64,000 nucleotides of DNA, from contig JAPJQV010000004.1 in NCBI GenBank assembly GCA_030824965.1, positions 206,994 through 270,993 of the forward strand. The letters run 5' to 3'. Below, piece by piece: positions 7,681 to 17,039 of the stretch (position 1 is the stretch's first letter; every line of letters starts with the position of its first letter). A model generated the notes under the pieces. It did not search any database. It was not told the origin of the DNA and saw only the letters and a program-made list of their open reading frames with translations. Origin of the DNA: Micavibrio sp. (GTDB lineage: Bacteria > Pseudomonadota > Alphaproteobacteria > Micavibrionales > Micavibrionaceae). Both the position numbers and the translations under genes were made by a program.

Positions 7681-9484
7681 TTCTATTGGCATGAAAAAAA
7701 TCAGTTTTCTTGCCATTATTTCGTCATTTTTGATTCTGAGCTTGCCGCACACGGCGAATGCGACCGCTGCTGCCATTTTCGGTCCGCCGAAAAAAGGCGA
7801 TGCGGCAAAGGAAGCTGTTCCTGAAATTCCCAAAGACGCGCTCAACCGTGAAACACCGCGGGGAACTTTATCAGGATTTATCTCCGCCATCGGTCAGGAC
7901 GATTACGAGAAAGCCGCAAGTTATCTCAATCTGAGTTACCTGCCGAAAACACAAGCACAGGCGCAAGGCAAGATCCTTGCCAAAGGGCTTCAAACCTTGA
8001 TGGATAACGGCTCATGGATTTCGCCGGCCGCCATGGTTAGCAACGATCCGATGGGCAAAGTAGACGATGGTTTGTCCGATGGCGTTGAGCGTCTCGGGAC
8101 GTTAAAGGCAAAAGATAAATCCGCAGACCTTCTTGCCGAGAAAATCACCAGCGATGATGGCGTATCGATCTGGCTGATCTCAACGCAAACCGTGAAACAG
8201 ATTCCAGGCTTTGTAAAAAACCTGAGTGAATCGAAACTTGATCGCGCGTTACCCGACTCGCTTCTCGAGCCTAAATTCTGGGGTGTCCCCTTGGGACACT
8301 GGATCGCCATGCTTGGGATTGTCGGCGCGGCCTATCTGATTTCCTGGGCGGTCGTCTGGGTTCTGGCCTGGTGCACGCGAAAATGCTGGAAGAATAAAGA
8401 CATTAATAAAAAACATGTAATCGACGCCTTTGAACTTCCTGTCCGTTTATATGTGGCTACTGTTATCTTTGTCGTCGCATGCGTGCAAATCGGCATTTCC
8501 GTCGTCGCCCGCCAGCATTTCAGCCAGATTACGATCATCGTTTCATGGATCTCGCTTGCTCTTTTGATGTGGAAGCTGATCGATGTCATTGCGGAAACAT
8601 CACAACGGAAATTGATCGAGAAAGGTAAATACGGCGCACTTTCAGGCGTACATTTCTTTCGCCGCATGGCTAAATTCATTTTCGCCGCAATTGCAACCTT
8701 CGTTACTTTGGACACGGTCGGCATTGATGTTACTGCTGGTTTGGCCGCTCTCGGTATCGGTGGTTTGGCGCTCGCCTTCGGTGCGCAAAAAACCATCGAG
8801 AACTTCATCGGCTCAATCATGGTGATTTTCGACCAGCCTGTCCGCATTGGGGATTATTGCAAAGTCGGTGAAATTGCCGGAACCATTGAAGATATCGGTA
8901 TGCGCTCGACGCGTATTCGTACACTGGATCGCACATTGATCACTATTCCGAACGGGGATTTTTCCGCCCAGCGTATCGAAAACTATGCCCATCGCGACCA
9001 GTTCCGCATTTACACGAAGCTTGCTGTCCGTCTGGATGCAACAGCCGATCAGTTACGTTACCTGATCGTTGAAATTCGCTCGCTTTTATACTCACATCCA
9101 AAGCTGGAGACCAAATCCGCCAACGTCAAATTCATCGGCTGGAGCGAATATTCAACCTTTATCGAAGTTGTCGCTTATGTCATGACCCGCAATAATGATG
9201 ATTTCATGGAAGTACGCGAAGACGTTTACCTGCGGATACTTGATATTATCGAGAAAAGCGGCACGACGCTGACAACTCCGGCCACTCCTTATGCGCAATA
9301 TTTTCCTTCGCCGACGGAAGAAAGTAAAACTGTTAAAGCCGAAGCGGAACAGAAAGTCCGCGATCTTATCACGCGCAACGATCTGCCATTACCGAAATTT
9401 GATCCGAAAAAGATCGAAGATCTCAAATCCAGTATAGATTATCCACCGAAAGGCTCCAGCATTTACAAAGGAAAAAAAGAATAG
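7673..9484 (+). CDS. MscS-family mechanosensitive ion channel
   Basis: Inner-membrane channel of the small-conductance mechanosensitive family, which releases solutes on hypo-osmotic shock. The 603 aa start with a signal peptide (SFLAIISSFLILSLPHTANA) and a periplasmic domain of about 190 residues, then several membrane helices. The pore helix GLAALGIGGLALAFGAQ is near residue 355, followed by the beta domain (VRIGDYCKVGEIAGTIEDIG) and the alpha/beta C-terminal domain. An in-frame ATG 18 nt downstream (MKKISF) is an alternative start. It converges on the metallo-hydrolase gene, with stop codons 2 bp apart. Confidence 0.94.
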   Translation: MANSIGMKKISFLAIISSFLILSLPHTANATAAAIFGPPKKGDAAKEAVPEIPKDALNRETPRGTLSGFISAIGQDDYEKAASYLNLSYLPKTQAQAQGKILAKGLQTLMDNGSWISPAAMVSNDPMGKVDDGLSDGVERLGTLKAKDKSADLLAEKITSDDGVSIWLISTQTVKQIPGFVKNLSESKLDRALPDSLLEPKFWGVPLGHWIAMLGIVGAAYLISWAVVWVLAWCTRKCWKNKDINKKHVIDAFELPVRLYVATVIFVVACVQIGISVVARQHFSQITIIVSWISLALLMWKLIDVIAETSQRKLIEKGKYGALSGVHFFRRMAKFIFAAIATFVTLDTVGIDVTAGLAALGIGGLALAFGAQKTIENFIGSIMVIFDQPVRIGDYCKVGEIAGTIEDIGMRSTRIRTLDRTLITIPNGDFSAQRIENYAHRDQFRIYTKLAVRLDATADQLRYLIVEIRSLLYSHPKLETKSANVKFIGWSEYSTFIEVVAYVMTRNNDDFMEVREDVYLRILDIIEKSGTTLTTPATPYAQYFPSPTEESKTVKAEAEQKVRDLITRNDLPLPKFDPKKIEDLKSSIDYPPKGSSIYKGKKE

Positions 9485-9486
9485 CT

Positions 9487-10461
9487 TTAAATATTGCTTT
9501 CCCACATCTGCGGTACCAGTGCATAGCCTGATTTTGAACTCTCCACATGACCCAGCCCGGGGAAGCTTAAATGCATGCCGCCAATGCGAATGCGATCTTG
9601 GGATACCTCATCCAAAATACGGGCTCTGGATTTAATCGCTTGTTCAGGATCTATATCGAAAGTTAAGGCCCATTCGGGGTGAATGAATTGCAAAGCCTGC
9701 ATGTGAACGATATCGCCCCAGATTAAAAGCTGTTCGGAACCACCTGAAATTCTAAAGCCGCAATGTCCCGGTGTGTGACCCTTCAGATCTACACTTGTAA
9801 TGCCGCTACCGACATCCTCGTTTGGCCGGAAAGTCTGGATCTGACCAGTAAGCTTATAGGGATTGAGGTTGGTCCGGGCTGCCTCGAATGCGGCCGACGC
9901 CCCTTCTCTTGCTGCTTTTTCTTCATCGCTGAACCAGAAATCCAATTCCGGAGCCGAAACACGTATCACGGCTTTCTTGAAAATCGCTTGTCCGGCTTTA
10001 TCGGTCAATCCTTTCACATGGTCGGGATGGGCATGAGTTAAAAGGATTTCATCGATATCGGAGGGTTGGTAACCTGCTGCGTTAAGATTGGCGAGCAAAT
10101 TTCCGGTACCCGGCGCATAATCTCCAGCGCCCGTATCAATCAGGACAAGCTTATTTCCTGTGTTTACAACAAAGGTATTTAGATACCCTGGTATATGGTC
10201 ACTTTGAATAAAAGCTTTCTTTTTCAATGCGTTAATTTCGGAATTTTTAGGATCAAGCACAATCCCGGCACCCATTTCCATAGCTCCATCAAAGATACTA
10301 GTAACTTGGATGTCACCTACTTTAGTCCGGTAAACACCCGGAACTTGGCCTTTTGCCACTGGGGCTGCGGCGTGCGAAACGTTATTTAAAGTCGGGGTCA
10401 TAATTCCTACTCCTGCGGCGGCACCGATACCGGCGATAAAATTGCGTCTGTTGAGAGGCAT
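9487..10461 (-). CDS. Tat-exported MBL-fold metallo-hydrolase
   Basis: Metallo-beta-lactamase-fold hydrolase, probably periplasmic. A twin-arginine signal (NRRNFIAGIGAAAGVG) is followed by an AxA-like cleavage region near residue 32. Zinc ligands are visible: THAHPDH, the later H in DLKGHTPGH and the D in LIWGDIVH. The set fits the lactonase / quorum-quenching-like or general MBL hydrolase group; the substrate is unknown. AAAGGAGA precedes the start. It diverges from the DotA-like cluster across about 140 bp. Confidence 0.92.
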   Translation of the reverse strand: MPLNRRNFIAGIGAAAGVGIMTPTLNNVSHAAAPVAKGQVPGVYRTKVGDIQVTSIFDGAMEMGAGIVLDPKNSEINALKKKAFIQSDHIPGYLNTFVVNTGNKLVLIDTGAGDYAPGTGNLLANLNAAGYQPSDIDEILLTHAHPDHVKGLTDKAGQAIFKKAVIRVSAPELDFWFSDEEKAAREGASAAFEAARTNLNPYKLTGQIQTFRPNEDVGSGITSVDLKGHTPGHCGFRISGGSEQLLIWGDIVHMQALQFIHPEWALTFDIDPEQAIKSRARILDEVSQDRIRIGGMHLSFPGLGHVESSKSGYALVPQMWESNI

Positions 10462-10531
10462 TGGACTAAGTCTCCTTTAGAATAAATGGATTGGAAGCCT
10501 GAACTATGGTAGGCTAAAGGAAAGAAAAATA

Positions 10532-10580
10532 AATAAAATTTTATCTATTTGGCGCGTATAATATGACTGTAAAAACAGTC
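10532..10580 (+). promoter_or_regulatory. Candidate promoter and operator of the DotA-like cluster
   Basis: TATAAT at 10557-10562 is a perfect -10 hexamer, but there is no good -35. At that position sits AATAAAATTTTATCTA (10532-10547), which recurs near other genes here. A perfect inverted repeat GACTGT-AAAA-ACAGTC (10565-10580) covers the expected transcription start. A promoter needing an activator and bearing an operator is inferred. Confidence 0.5.
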
Positions 10581-10602
10581 GCTTAACAGAGGGTTGTTCC
10601 TT

Positions 10603-13600
10603 TTGGCAAAATTCACAGCCGGTACAGCCGTGAAATATATGGTGCTCCCCGGGCTAATTCCCCGGATTCGGGAGCTGTTTTTCAGCGGTTTTGCTCTTTT
10701 GGCTTATTATGTCGCCATTATCTATGGAATGGCGAGGCTGATCCCTGCTGGCCATCCATTCCTGAACGAAACCAATATCGGAAAATTCGGCCTACGCCAC
10801 GTCGTTAAGGCCGCCTGGCTCAATCTTGATTTTCGCTGGAAGAATATTGATCGGATCCTTTTCTTTTTTGCTCTGGTCGCCGGACTTTTGATGATGGCGG
10901 TCTATATCGTCGGCTCTTTCTTTTTCCTGCTGACCGCGCCGGCCATGGCCGCTGCCTCACCGCCTATCGGGACGCTTTTCACTAATCCAAATCCGACCAA
11001 CGATATCGCTTTCATGATGATGGACCGCATGTTGGGTATTCCGGGCATTTTCAACTCCAAGGTTGTGACGACTACCGAATTCGGCCTGATGCCGACGCCG
11101 TTCCACCACGGCCTGCATGCTCTTTTCGCTTATTTCAGTTGGGGTTTGTTCGCAGTGGCAATGGTAATGCTGCTTTATTTTATCGTCGATATCGTTTTGG
11201 AAACGACGATGACGGGCGTGCCGTTTGGCAAGCGTTTCAGCAATGTATGGGTTCCGCTTCGCATCGTCGCCGGTATCGGACTTTTAATTCCTGTCGCTTT
11301 CGGCCTTAACTCGGCTCAGTGGATTACGCTTTACGTAGCCAAGATGGGATCGAATTTCGCTACTAACGCATGGATAGCTTTTAACAATAACATGCTCAAT
11401 CCCATGGGGATGGAAAATAAAGAGCTTGTATCGCTTCCTTCGACACCGGATTTTACAGGTCTTGCCAAAGATCTTTTCATGATCCGCGCCTGTAAGGATG
11501 TCGATGAAAAACTGGCGATGGGCAGACGCAAGGCTGCTGCGACACCTGCCCCTAGCGATCCAAATGAGATCGTGGTTACAGGGCGATCAAAATACGATGC
11601 GATTGACGCTTTCTTTGTTGATGGCGACCGGTATTTCACCATCCTTGGTCAAAAAAGCCAAGTTGGTAAAATGTGGCCCGGCGACTATAGCAGTAACTTT
11701 ATTAACATTTATCTCGAAGGTTTGCGCTTTTATAAAGGCAAAGATGTTCGTATCGTTTTTGGGCGATTTAACGAGAAATGGCTTGCGGATGGCAAATATC
11801 CCGGTGGTGTCGAACCTGTCTGCGGCGAAGTCGTGATCCCCAACCTGCTTCCTGCCGGTCAGAAAGTTCCTTCGGGTAATGTTGCAGCTCGGGATATCAG
11901 CGACGGTATGCTGATCGGGGCTTCCCATACTTTTGCCGTCTTAAAGATGATAATCGGCATTTCCAAAACCGGTTTTGGCGACGAAGGTGACGGGGATGAG
12001 GAATATGAATACAAGCTGATGCGATTTGCTACGGATCGTTACTACTATCAGGAAACATCGCAAGGCCAGCAGAAACTGGAAGAACACCGCCGCGATGTAA
12101 ATGAAAAAAATTCTACAAATCCCGATGATGCTGACATAAACGGCAACCCCGATTGTATCCATGACGAAAATAACGATGGTATCGACAACGATGGCGACGA
12201 TCTGGTTTTCAATGAGCTTGGCCAGTGTGATGCCCCTGTTGCCAGCGAGTTTTTTGTTAATCTCGGCAAAAGATATCAGCGCTATTTAAGCTACGGCCCG
12301 ACCATGGGCTATGATTACTATACCGGGCTTGGACAACAGTCTTTGGAACAGCGTTGCTCTCGTATCAATTGCTCCCGTGTCGTTAGCGGCGCAACCGATT
12401 CCTGCCAGCGCACACTCGACGCCTGCACAGCAACGCGTGACGGCTATGAGGACTACAAGCCGATCAATAGTGTCTACTACGAAGATTTAGGACAGGAAAA
12501 TCCTTTCGGCATCAACCGTTCACTTGACTCTGATCTGTTTAAATATGGTTGGGGCGGCGCAGGCATCTGGTATAAATTTATTGCCGAGAAAAACGGCGAA
12601 TTGATGGGAACGACCAATAACCTGCCGCGCCTGACCCATTACCCTCTTCTCATGGAAAACGTATCGACGGAAAAAGCGGCGAAAGATAAATCGGCCAGCG
12701 CAGGCTGTGAGAGATATAATCCGGCGGTTGGCGGCGGTGGTACGATCTCGCTGGGTAAAAGTAAGGACGATGCCCATGAACTGGCGCGGCTTTATTACGG
12801 CTTGTGCAAAAACCTCGAAATTAACGAGCATCTGAAACTAGCAGGCGGTACGACTGCGCAAAATACAGGCAATCCGGCTCTCGACATTATCAACGCCCTT
12901 TTCAGCACTAAGGCGCTTTATGATTTCCGCGAGAACTCCATCGTCAACCCGATGTCGCAGCTTGCCGCTCTAGGGCGCGCATTGATCGACAAATCCATCC
13001 ATAACATTATGATGGGTGCGGGCGGCGCAGGAATTGGTGGCCTGATGCAGCTTTTTGGCGGCGTAGCCGGCGAAAATGCCGGGGCTATCGGTCCCTTCAT
13101 GTCTCAACTTGGGGCAGCGACCGCAACGTTCGGCAAAGTCATGGTATCGTTTTCTTTTGTTGGCCTGACAGCGGGTATTCTGCTCTTCTACGTTATTCCG
13201 ATGTTGCCGTTCCTGTATTTCTTCTTTGCCGTAGGAACCTGGGTGAAAACGGTGTTCGAAGCGCTTGTCGGCGTCCCGCTCTGGGCGCTTGCTCACTTGC
13301 GCCTCGATGAAAGCCCGGGTTTTTCCGGTAAAGCGGCCAGCGGAGGCTATTACATGCTGCTCGAAATTTTTATCCGGCCCATCGTGACCTTATTCGCACT
13401 TGTCGCTTCGATGTTCGTTTTTATCGGTTTGGCTTATGTACTTAATCTCACATGGGGTATGATAACCTCGAACCTTGTCGGATATGACCCTATCACCCAG
13501 GCAAGTACGGATGTCATGTCGACCGCCTATTTCCGCCCTAAAGTCGATCAGTTCTTTTTTACTATTGTCTACATCATTTTCATGTACATCACGGCCACAG

Positions 13601-13872
13601 GCAGCTTCAAGCTTATCGATCAGGTCCCGGACGGTATCATGCGCTGGATCAGCGACGTCAAATCCTGGGGCGTTAATGACAGCGCCGACCAGATGGTTGA
13701 GAACGTTTCAACCACCGTCGGACTCCCATCCTATCAGGCAATCAGTTCGATTACGCCGCAAGCGGTTGAAGTCATCCATAAAGTACCTGCAGGTCTTGGC
13801 GGTATCGCCTCAGATCTCGGCGGGGCCATGAAAAGTCTCGGCACGCCGCCGAAGCCACCGGGGGCTTCATGA
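10603..13872 (+). CDS. DotA/TraY-like membrane protein, first of three tandem copies
   Basis: Large inner-membrane protein of the DotA/TraY type known from type IVB secretion and IncI conjugation. Starting with TTG at 10603 gives 1089 aa (MAKFTAGTAVKYMVLPGL); AGAGGG lies 9 nt upstream, while the other TTG at 10594 directly abuts it. N-terminal helices near residues 20-45 and 85-120 and a paired helix near 180-215 precede a large Cys-containing presumably periplasmic region (about 260-810). The diagnostic C-terminal block follows: FYVIPMLPFLYFFF, then VFEALVGVPLWALAHLRLD (about 870-900), then LEIFIRPIV and a last helix. Residues 507-535 hold an acidic Asp/Asn/Gly calcium-binding-like loop. The stop overlaps the next start (ATGA). 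Confidence 0.85.
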   Translation: MAKFTAGTAVKYMVLPGLIPRIRELFFSGFALLAYYVAIIYGMARLIPAGHPFLNETNIGKFGLRHVVKAAWLNLDFRWKNIDRILFFFALVAGLLMMAVYIVGSFFFLLTAPAMAAASPPIGTLFTNPNPTNDIAFMMMDRMLGIPGIFNSKVVTTTEFGLMPTPFHHGLHALFAYFSWGLFAVAMVMLLYFIVDIVLETTMTGVPFGKRFSNVWVPLRIVAGIGLLIPVAFGLNSAQWITLYVAKMGSNFATNAWIAFNNNMLNPMGMENKELVSLPSTPDFTGLAKDLFMIRACKDVDEKLAMGRRKAAATPAPSDPNEIVVTGRSKYDAIDAFFVDGDRYFTILGQKSQVGKMWPGDYSSNFINIYLEGLRFYKGKDVRIVFGRFNEKWLADGKYPGGVEPVCGEVVIPNLLPAGQKVPSGNVAARDISDGMLIGASHTFAVLKMIIGISKTGFGDEGDGDEEYEYKLMRFATDRYYYQETSQGQQKLEEHRRDVNEKNSTNPDDADINGNPDCIHDENNDGIDNDGDDLVFNELGQCDAPVASEFFVNLGKRYQRYLSYGPTMGYDYYTGLGQQSLEQRCSRINCSRVVSGATDSCQRTLDACTATRDGYEDYKPINSVYYEDLGQENPFGINRSLDSDLFKYGWGGAGIWYKFIAEKNGELMGTTNNLPRLTHYPLLMENVSTEKAAKDKSASAGCERYNPAVGGGGTISLGKSKDDAHELARLYYGLCKNLEINEHLKLAGGTTAQNTGNPALDIINALFSTKALYDFRENSIVNPMSQLAALGRALIDKSIHNIMMGAGGAGIGGLMQLFGGVAGENAGAIGPFMSQLGAATATFGKVMVSFSFVGLTAGILLFYVIPMLPFLYFFFAVGTWVKTVFEALVGVPLWALAHLRLDESPGFSGKAASGGYYMLLEIFIRPIVTLFALVASMFVFIGLAYVLNLTWGMITSNLVGYDPITQASTDVMSTAYFRPKVDQFFFTIVYIIFMYITATGSFKLIDQVPDGIMRWISDVKSWGVNDSADQMVENVSTTVGLPSYQAISSITPQAVEVIHKVPAGLGGIASDLGGAMKSLGTPPKPPGAS

Positions 13873-16800
13873 ATATAAGTAAAAAAGATATCGCAAAATA
13901 CGTTCTTCTGCCGGGTATCGTGCCGCGGCTTAAAGAGTTCAAATTCGATCTAAGCTGGCTGGCTTATTTAATGGCGCTGATTTTCTCTGCGACTAAAATT
14001 CTGCCAGCCAATCATATTTATACAAGGGCGGATCAACAGGGAAAATTCGGCCTTGCCGACATTCTGTTCGAAGCCGGACGCAATCTAAAAGGCGGTGTGC
14101 GTCATGTCGATCAGTATATCATCTATGGCAGTTTCATTCTTGGCGCGGCCCTGTTCCTCGGGCAGTTTATAATTCTCATTTTCGTTATCCTTACCCATAC
14201 TGCGGAAGCTTCCGCCTTTTCAATGTTCCAGACGCCCGATCCGCATGACGATGTCGCGCTGATGATGCTTGATAAGGTTTTTGAAATCCCAAATATGTTC
14301 GGATCGAAATTCGATGTTGCCGTTACAGGCGGAACCTCATTCGGCTTTGCTTTACATACGATTATCGCTTTTTACAACAAAGGCATGCTGATTATCGCAG
14401 GATTGATCGTTCTTTATTATATTTTTGCCGTGATTATAGAGACGATGCAGACCGGCACGCCGTTCGGTCAGCGGTTTCAGGAAGTGTTTGTTCCGATCCG
14501 CATCATACTCGCGATCTTTCTTCTTATACCGCTCGGTTATGGCTTAAGTGCAGGGCAAATGCTCGTTTTGAAACTGGCTGACTGGGGATCCGGCCTTGCG
14601 ACAAATGGCTGGATTATTTTCAACCTACGCGCTGAAAATAATCCGCTCGGCGCAGGTTCCGCCGAACTGATCATGAATCCTAAAACCGAACAGATCGAAG
14701 ACCTGCTGCGTTACTATTCTCTCGTTCATTCTTGCCGCGCTATTTACCAGCTTCAATATGATAAAAATATCCAGCCCTATATCGTTTATAAAAACGGCAG
14801 CAAAACCGCATCCTCGCGGGCGCAGGGATTAAGTTATGACACGGCTGTTCAACGCTTTGGCGGCAATAACGTCAAAGTAACGTATGGGGAATATAGTGAC
14901 GGCTACAATACCTATCCCGGCAATGTAAAACCCTATTGCGGTACGATTGATCTTCCTGCCGTCGGGAAGAATGTCGAAAGCGCGGAAGCCATCCAGGACG
15001 TCTACTGGACGTTCATGCAGCTCCTCTGGACCAATTCACGCCTGGTGAATTACGGGGACCGCATGGCGCAGAATTTCGCGAACAAAAGTGATGTAGCCAA
15101 TTCATCGGCGATCGATGGCTGGTCCGACCCGACCGGTAAGCCTGACCCCGGTTATTATGCGGATACGCGTAACGAGCTTCAATCCATCTTCAACACCGAA
15201 ATGAGAAACGCACAGGATTATATTCGCACTGATCCCGAAAGCGAACTTAGGATGACAGATGACCTGATGCGGCGCGGCTGGGGCGGTGCGGGCATTTGGT
15301 TTAACAAGATTGCCGAATATAACGGTGCCGTCATGTCGGCCAGTATCTCCATGCCCGTTCCGACGGCATATCCGGCCGTTATGCAGTGGACGCTGATGCA
15401 AAAGAAAACCACGAATAACAATTTCTCGGCCTCGACCCAGTTCATGGCGACATTCGGCAACGGGGCGGCGCTAAAAGACATGATGTCGGGTGGCGGACTC
15501 GACAATCCGGCAAAAGACGGACAGATCGGCAAATTCCTGAGTGATGTCTATACAGATATGACAGCGGAAAACACCTATGGCGACGGAGCTGAAAAACACG
15601 ATAATAATCCTGTTGCCAACATGTTCAGCCTGATCTTCGGCACTGACGGTCTGTCCGAACTTCGCGGTAATAATGAAATTCATCCTCTGGCCAAGATGGC
15701 GGCCTTGGGCCGGGGTATTTTAGACCGCGCCATCATGTATATGGGCGGTGCCATGGTTATGGGCGGCTTATCCGGCTTGGCTTCGGTTATTGACAATGCC
15801 GCGAACCTGACCGCCAGCCGTGGAAGTTTCCAAGCCGCTTTCTCCGGCATCGGTGGCATGTTTACGACTTTTGCGACGATCGGCATCACCGTTGGTATCG
15901 TTCTTTATTATGTGATTCCTTTCCTGCCATTTCTTTATTTCTTCTTCGGCGTCGGCCGTTGGGTCAAATCCGTTTTTGAAGCTATCATCGGTATACCGCT
16001 ATGGGCGCTCGCGCATTTACGCATCGATGGCGAAGGCATCCCGGGGCCTGCCGCCGCGCAAGGCTATTTCCTCTTGCTGGAGATTTTCCTGCGGCCGATC
16101 CTCGTTATTTGCGGCTTAATGGCGGGCGTCGCCTGTTTCTCGGCATTGGCGATTGTTCTCGACACGATCTTCGATCTCGTCACCAGCAACGTTGCCGGAT
16201 ATAGACCGATCGACGAAAGCGGGTCTTTCACCTGGAACAATGTTGAAATGAAGCGCGGCCATATCGACCAATTTTTCTATACGGTTGTCTATGCGGTTCT
16301 TCTGTATATGATGGCAACCTCCTGCTTTAAACTGATCGATCTGATCCCGAATTCGGTTCTTCGCTATATCGGAACAGGCGTAAACGAATTCAACGATCAG
16401 ATGAATCTGGAACAGGACATGGTTCGCTACACAGGTATCGCGACATATTACATGTCGGATGACGTTGCCCGTGCAGGACAGGAACTTGGCACCATTGCCG
16501 GTAAAACGGTCGCTTTGCCGGTTAATCTGGGCATCGATATGGCGCAAACCGCGAACGCGCAAGCCAAGGCGCAAAACGCCGGAAATCAGCAGGAACAACT
16601 GAAACGCCAGCAGGAAGATCAGATGCGTCAACAGCAAGACGCCCAACGCCAACAGCAAGATCAAGCCGCAAAGGCGCAACAAGAAGCGGCAGCGAAACAG
16701 GTTGAACAGGCCGCCAAAACGAAAACCGAACTTCCTGAATCCAGCTTGCCGGAAAAGATTAAATACGGCGCGGAAGCGGCTAAGGAAACGATTAGCAACG

Positions 16801-16928
16801 CAATCAATAAAACGAGCGGTTCTGCCAATAGCGAAACGCCGACAACCAAAGGCGAAACATCTACCCCATCTAATCCTCCGACAGATAAGGGAGGCCCAGG
16901 AAATGGTAACGGCAATGCTAAGAAATAA
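13869..16928 (+). CDS. DotA/TraY-like membrane protein, second copy
   Basis: Paralogue of its neighbours (1019 aa). Translationally coupled to the first copy by a 4-bp ATGA overlap. Same plan: MNISKKDIAKYVLLPGIVPRL, N-terminal helices, a TGTPFGQRFQEVFVPIR block shared by all three copies, a large variable middle, and the C-terminal block FYVIPFLPFLYFFFGVG with IIGIPLWALAHLRIDGEG. Its special feature is a Gln/Lys-rich coiled-coil tail (about residues 895-955, many QQQ runs) ending in a Gly/Asn/Pro-rich disordered end, probably cytoplasmic. Function inferred from family only. Confidence 0.84.
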   Translation: MNISKKDIAKYVLLPGIVPRLKEFKFDLSWLAYLMALIFSATKILPANHIYTRADQQGKFGLADILFEAGRNLKGGVRHVDQYIIYGSFILGAALFLGQFIILIFVILTHTAEASAFSMFQTPDPHDDVALMMLDKVFEIPNMFGSKFDVAVTGGTSFGFALHTIIAFYNKGMLIIAGLIVLYYIFAVIIETMQTGTPFGQRFQEVFVPIRIILAIFLLIPLGYGLSAGQMLVLKLADWGSGLATNGWIIFNLRAENNPLGAGSAELIMNPKTEQIEDLLRYYSLVHSCRAIYQLQYDKNIQPYIVYKNGSKTASSRAQGLSYDTAVQRFGGNNVKVTYGEYSDGYNTYPGNVKPYCGTIDLPAVGKNVESAEAIQDVYWTFMQLLWTNSRLVNYGDRMAQNFANKSDVANSSAIDGWSDPTGKPDPGYYADTRNELQSIFNTEMRNAQDYIRTDPESELRMTDDLMRRGWGGAGIWFNKIAEYNGAVMSASISMPVPTAYPAVMQWTLMQKKTTNNNFSASTQFMATFGNGAALKDMMSGGGLDNPAKDGQIGKFLSDVYTDMTAENTYGDGAEKHDNNPVANMFSLIFGTDGLSELRGNNEIHPLAKMAALGRGILDRAIMYMGGAMVMGGLSGLASVIDNAANLTASRGSFQAAFSGIGGMFTTFATIGITVGIVLYYVIPFLPFLYFFFGVGRWVKSVFEAIIGIPLWALAHLRIDGEGIPGPAAAQGYFLLLEIFLRPILVICGLMAGVACFSALAIVLDTIFDLVTSNVAGYRPIDESGSFTWNNVEMKRGHIDQFFYTVVYAVLLYMMATSCFKLIDLIPNSVLRYIGTGVNEFNDQMNLEQDMVRYTGIATYYMSDDVARAGQELGTIAGKTVALPVNLGIDMAQTANAQAKAQNAGNQQEQLKRQQEDQMRQQQDAQRQQQDQAAKAQQEAAAKQVEQAAKTKTELPESSLPEKIKYGAEAAKETISNAINKTSGSANSETPTTKGETSTPSNPPTDKGGPGNGNGNAKK

Positions 16929-16972
16929 TCACCGGACTCGCAGAAATAGCCATTTTGTGATATTTTGGATTG

Positions 16973-16987
16973 TTAAAGAAAATTTAA
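16973..16987. promoter_or_regulatory. CtrA-type box upstream of the third DotA-like gene
   Basis: TTAA-AGAAAAT-TTAA is an exact match to the alphaproteobacterial CtrA consensus TTAA-N7-TTAA. It lies 53 bp before the start at 17040 and is directly followed by AATAAAATTTTACTA, also seen near the boxes or promoters at 10532 and 37738. About one or two chance matches are expected in 64 kb, so position and context carry the argument. Confidence 0.55.
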
Positions 16988-17039
16988 ATAAAATTTTACT
17001 AAAATCAGACAGGCGGATAACGCCGCATAAGGGTGTAGT

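Noticed and set aside
16560..16740. Gln-rich tail of the second DotA-like protein as a separate gene
   Set aside because: The frame is continuous with the protein and has no internal start with a ribosome-binding site; it reads as a coiled-coil tail.
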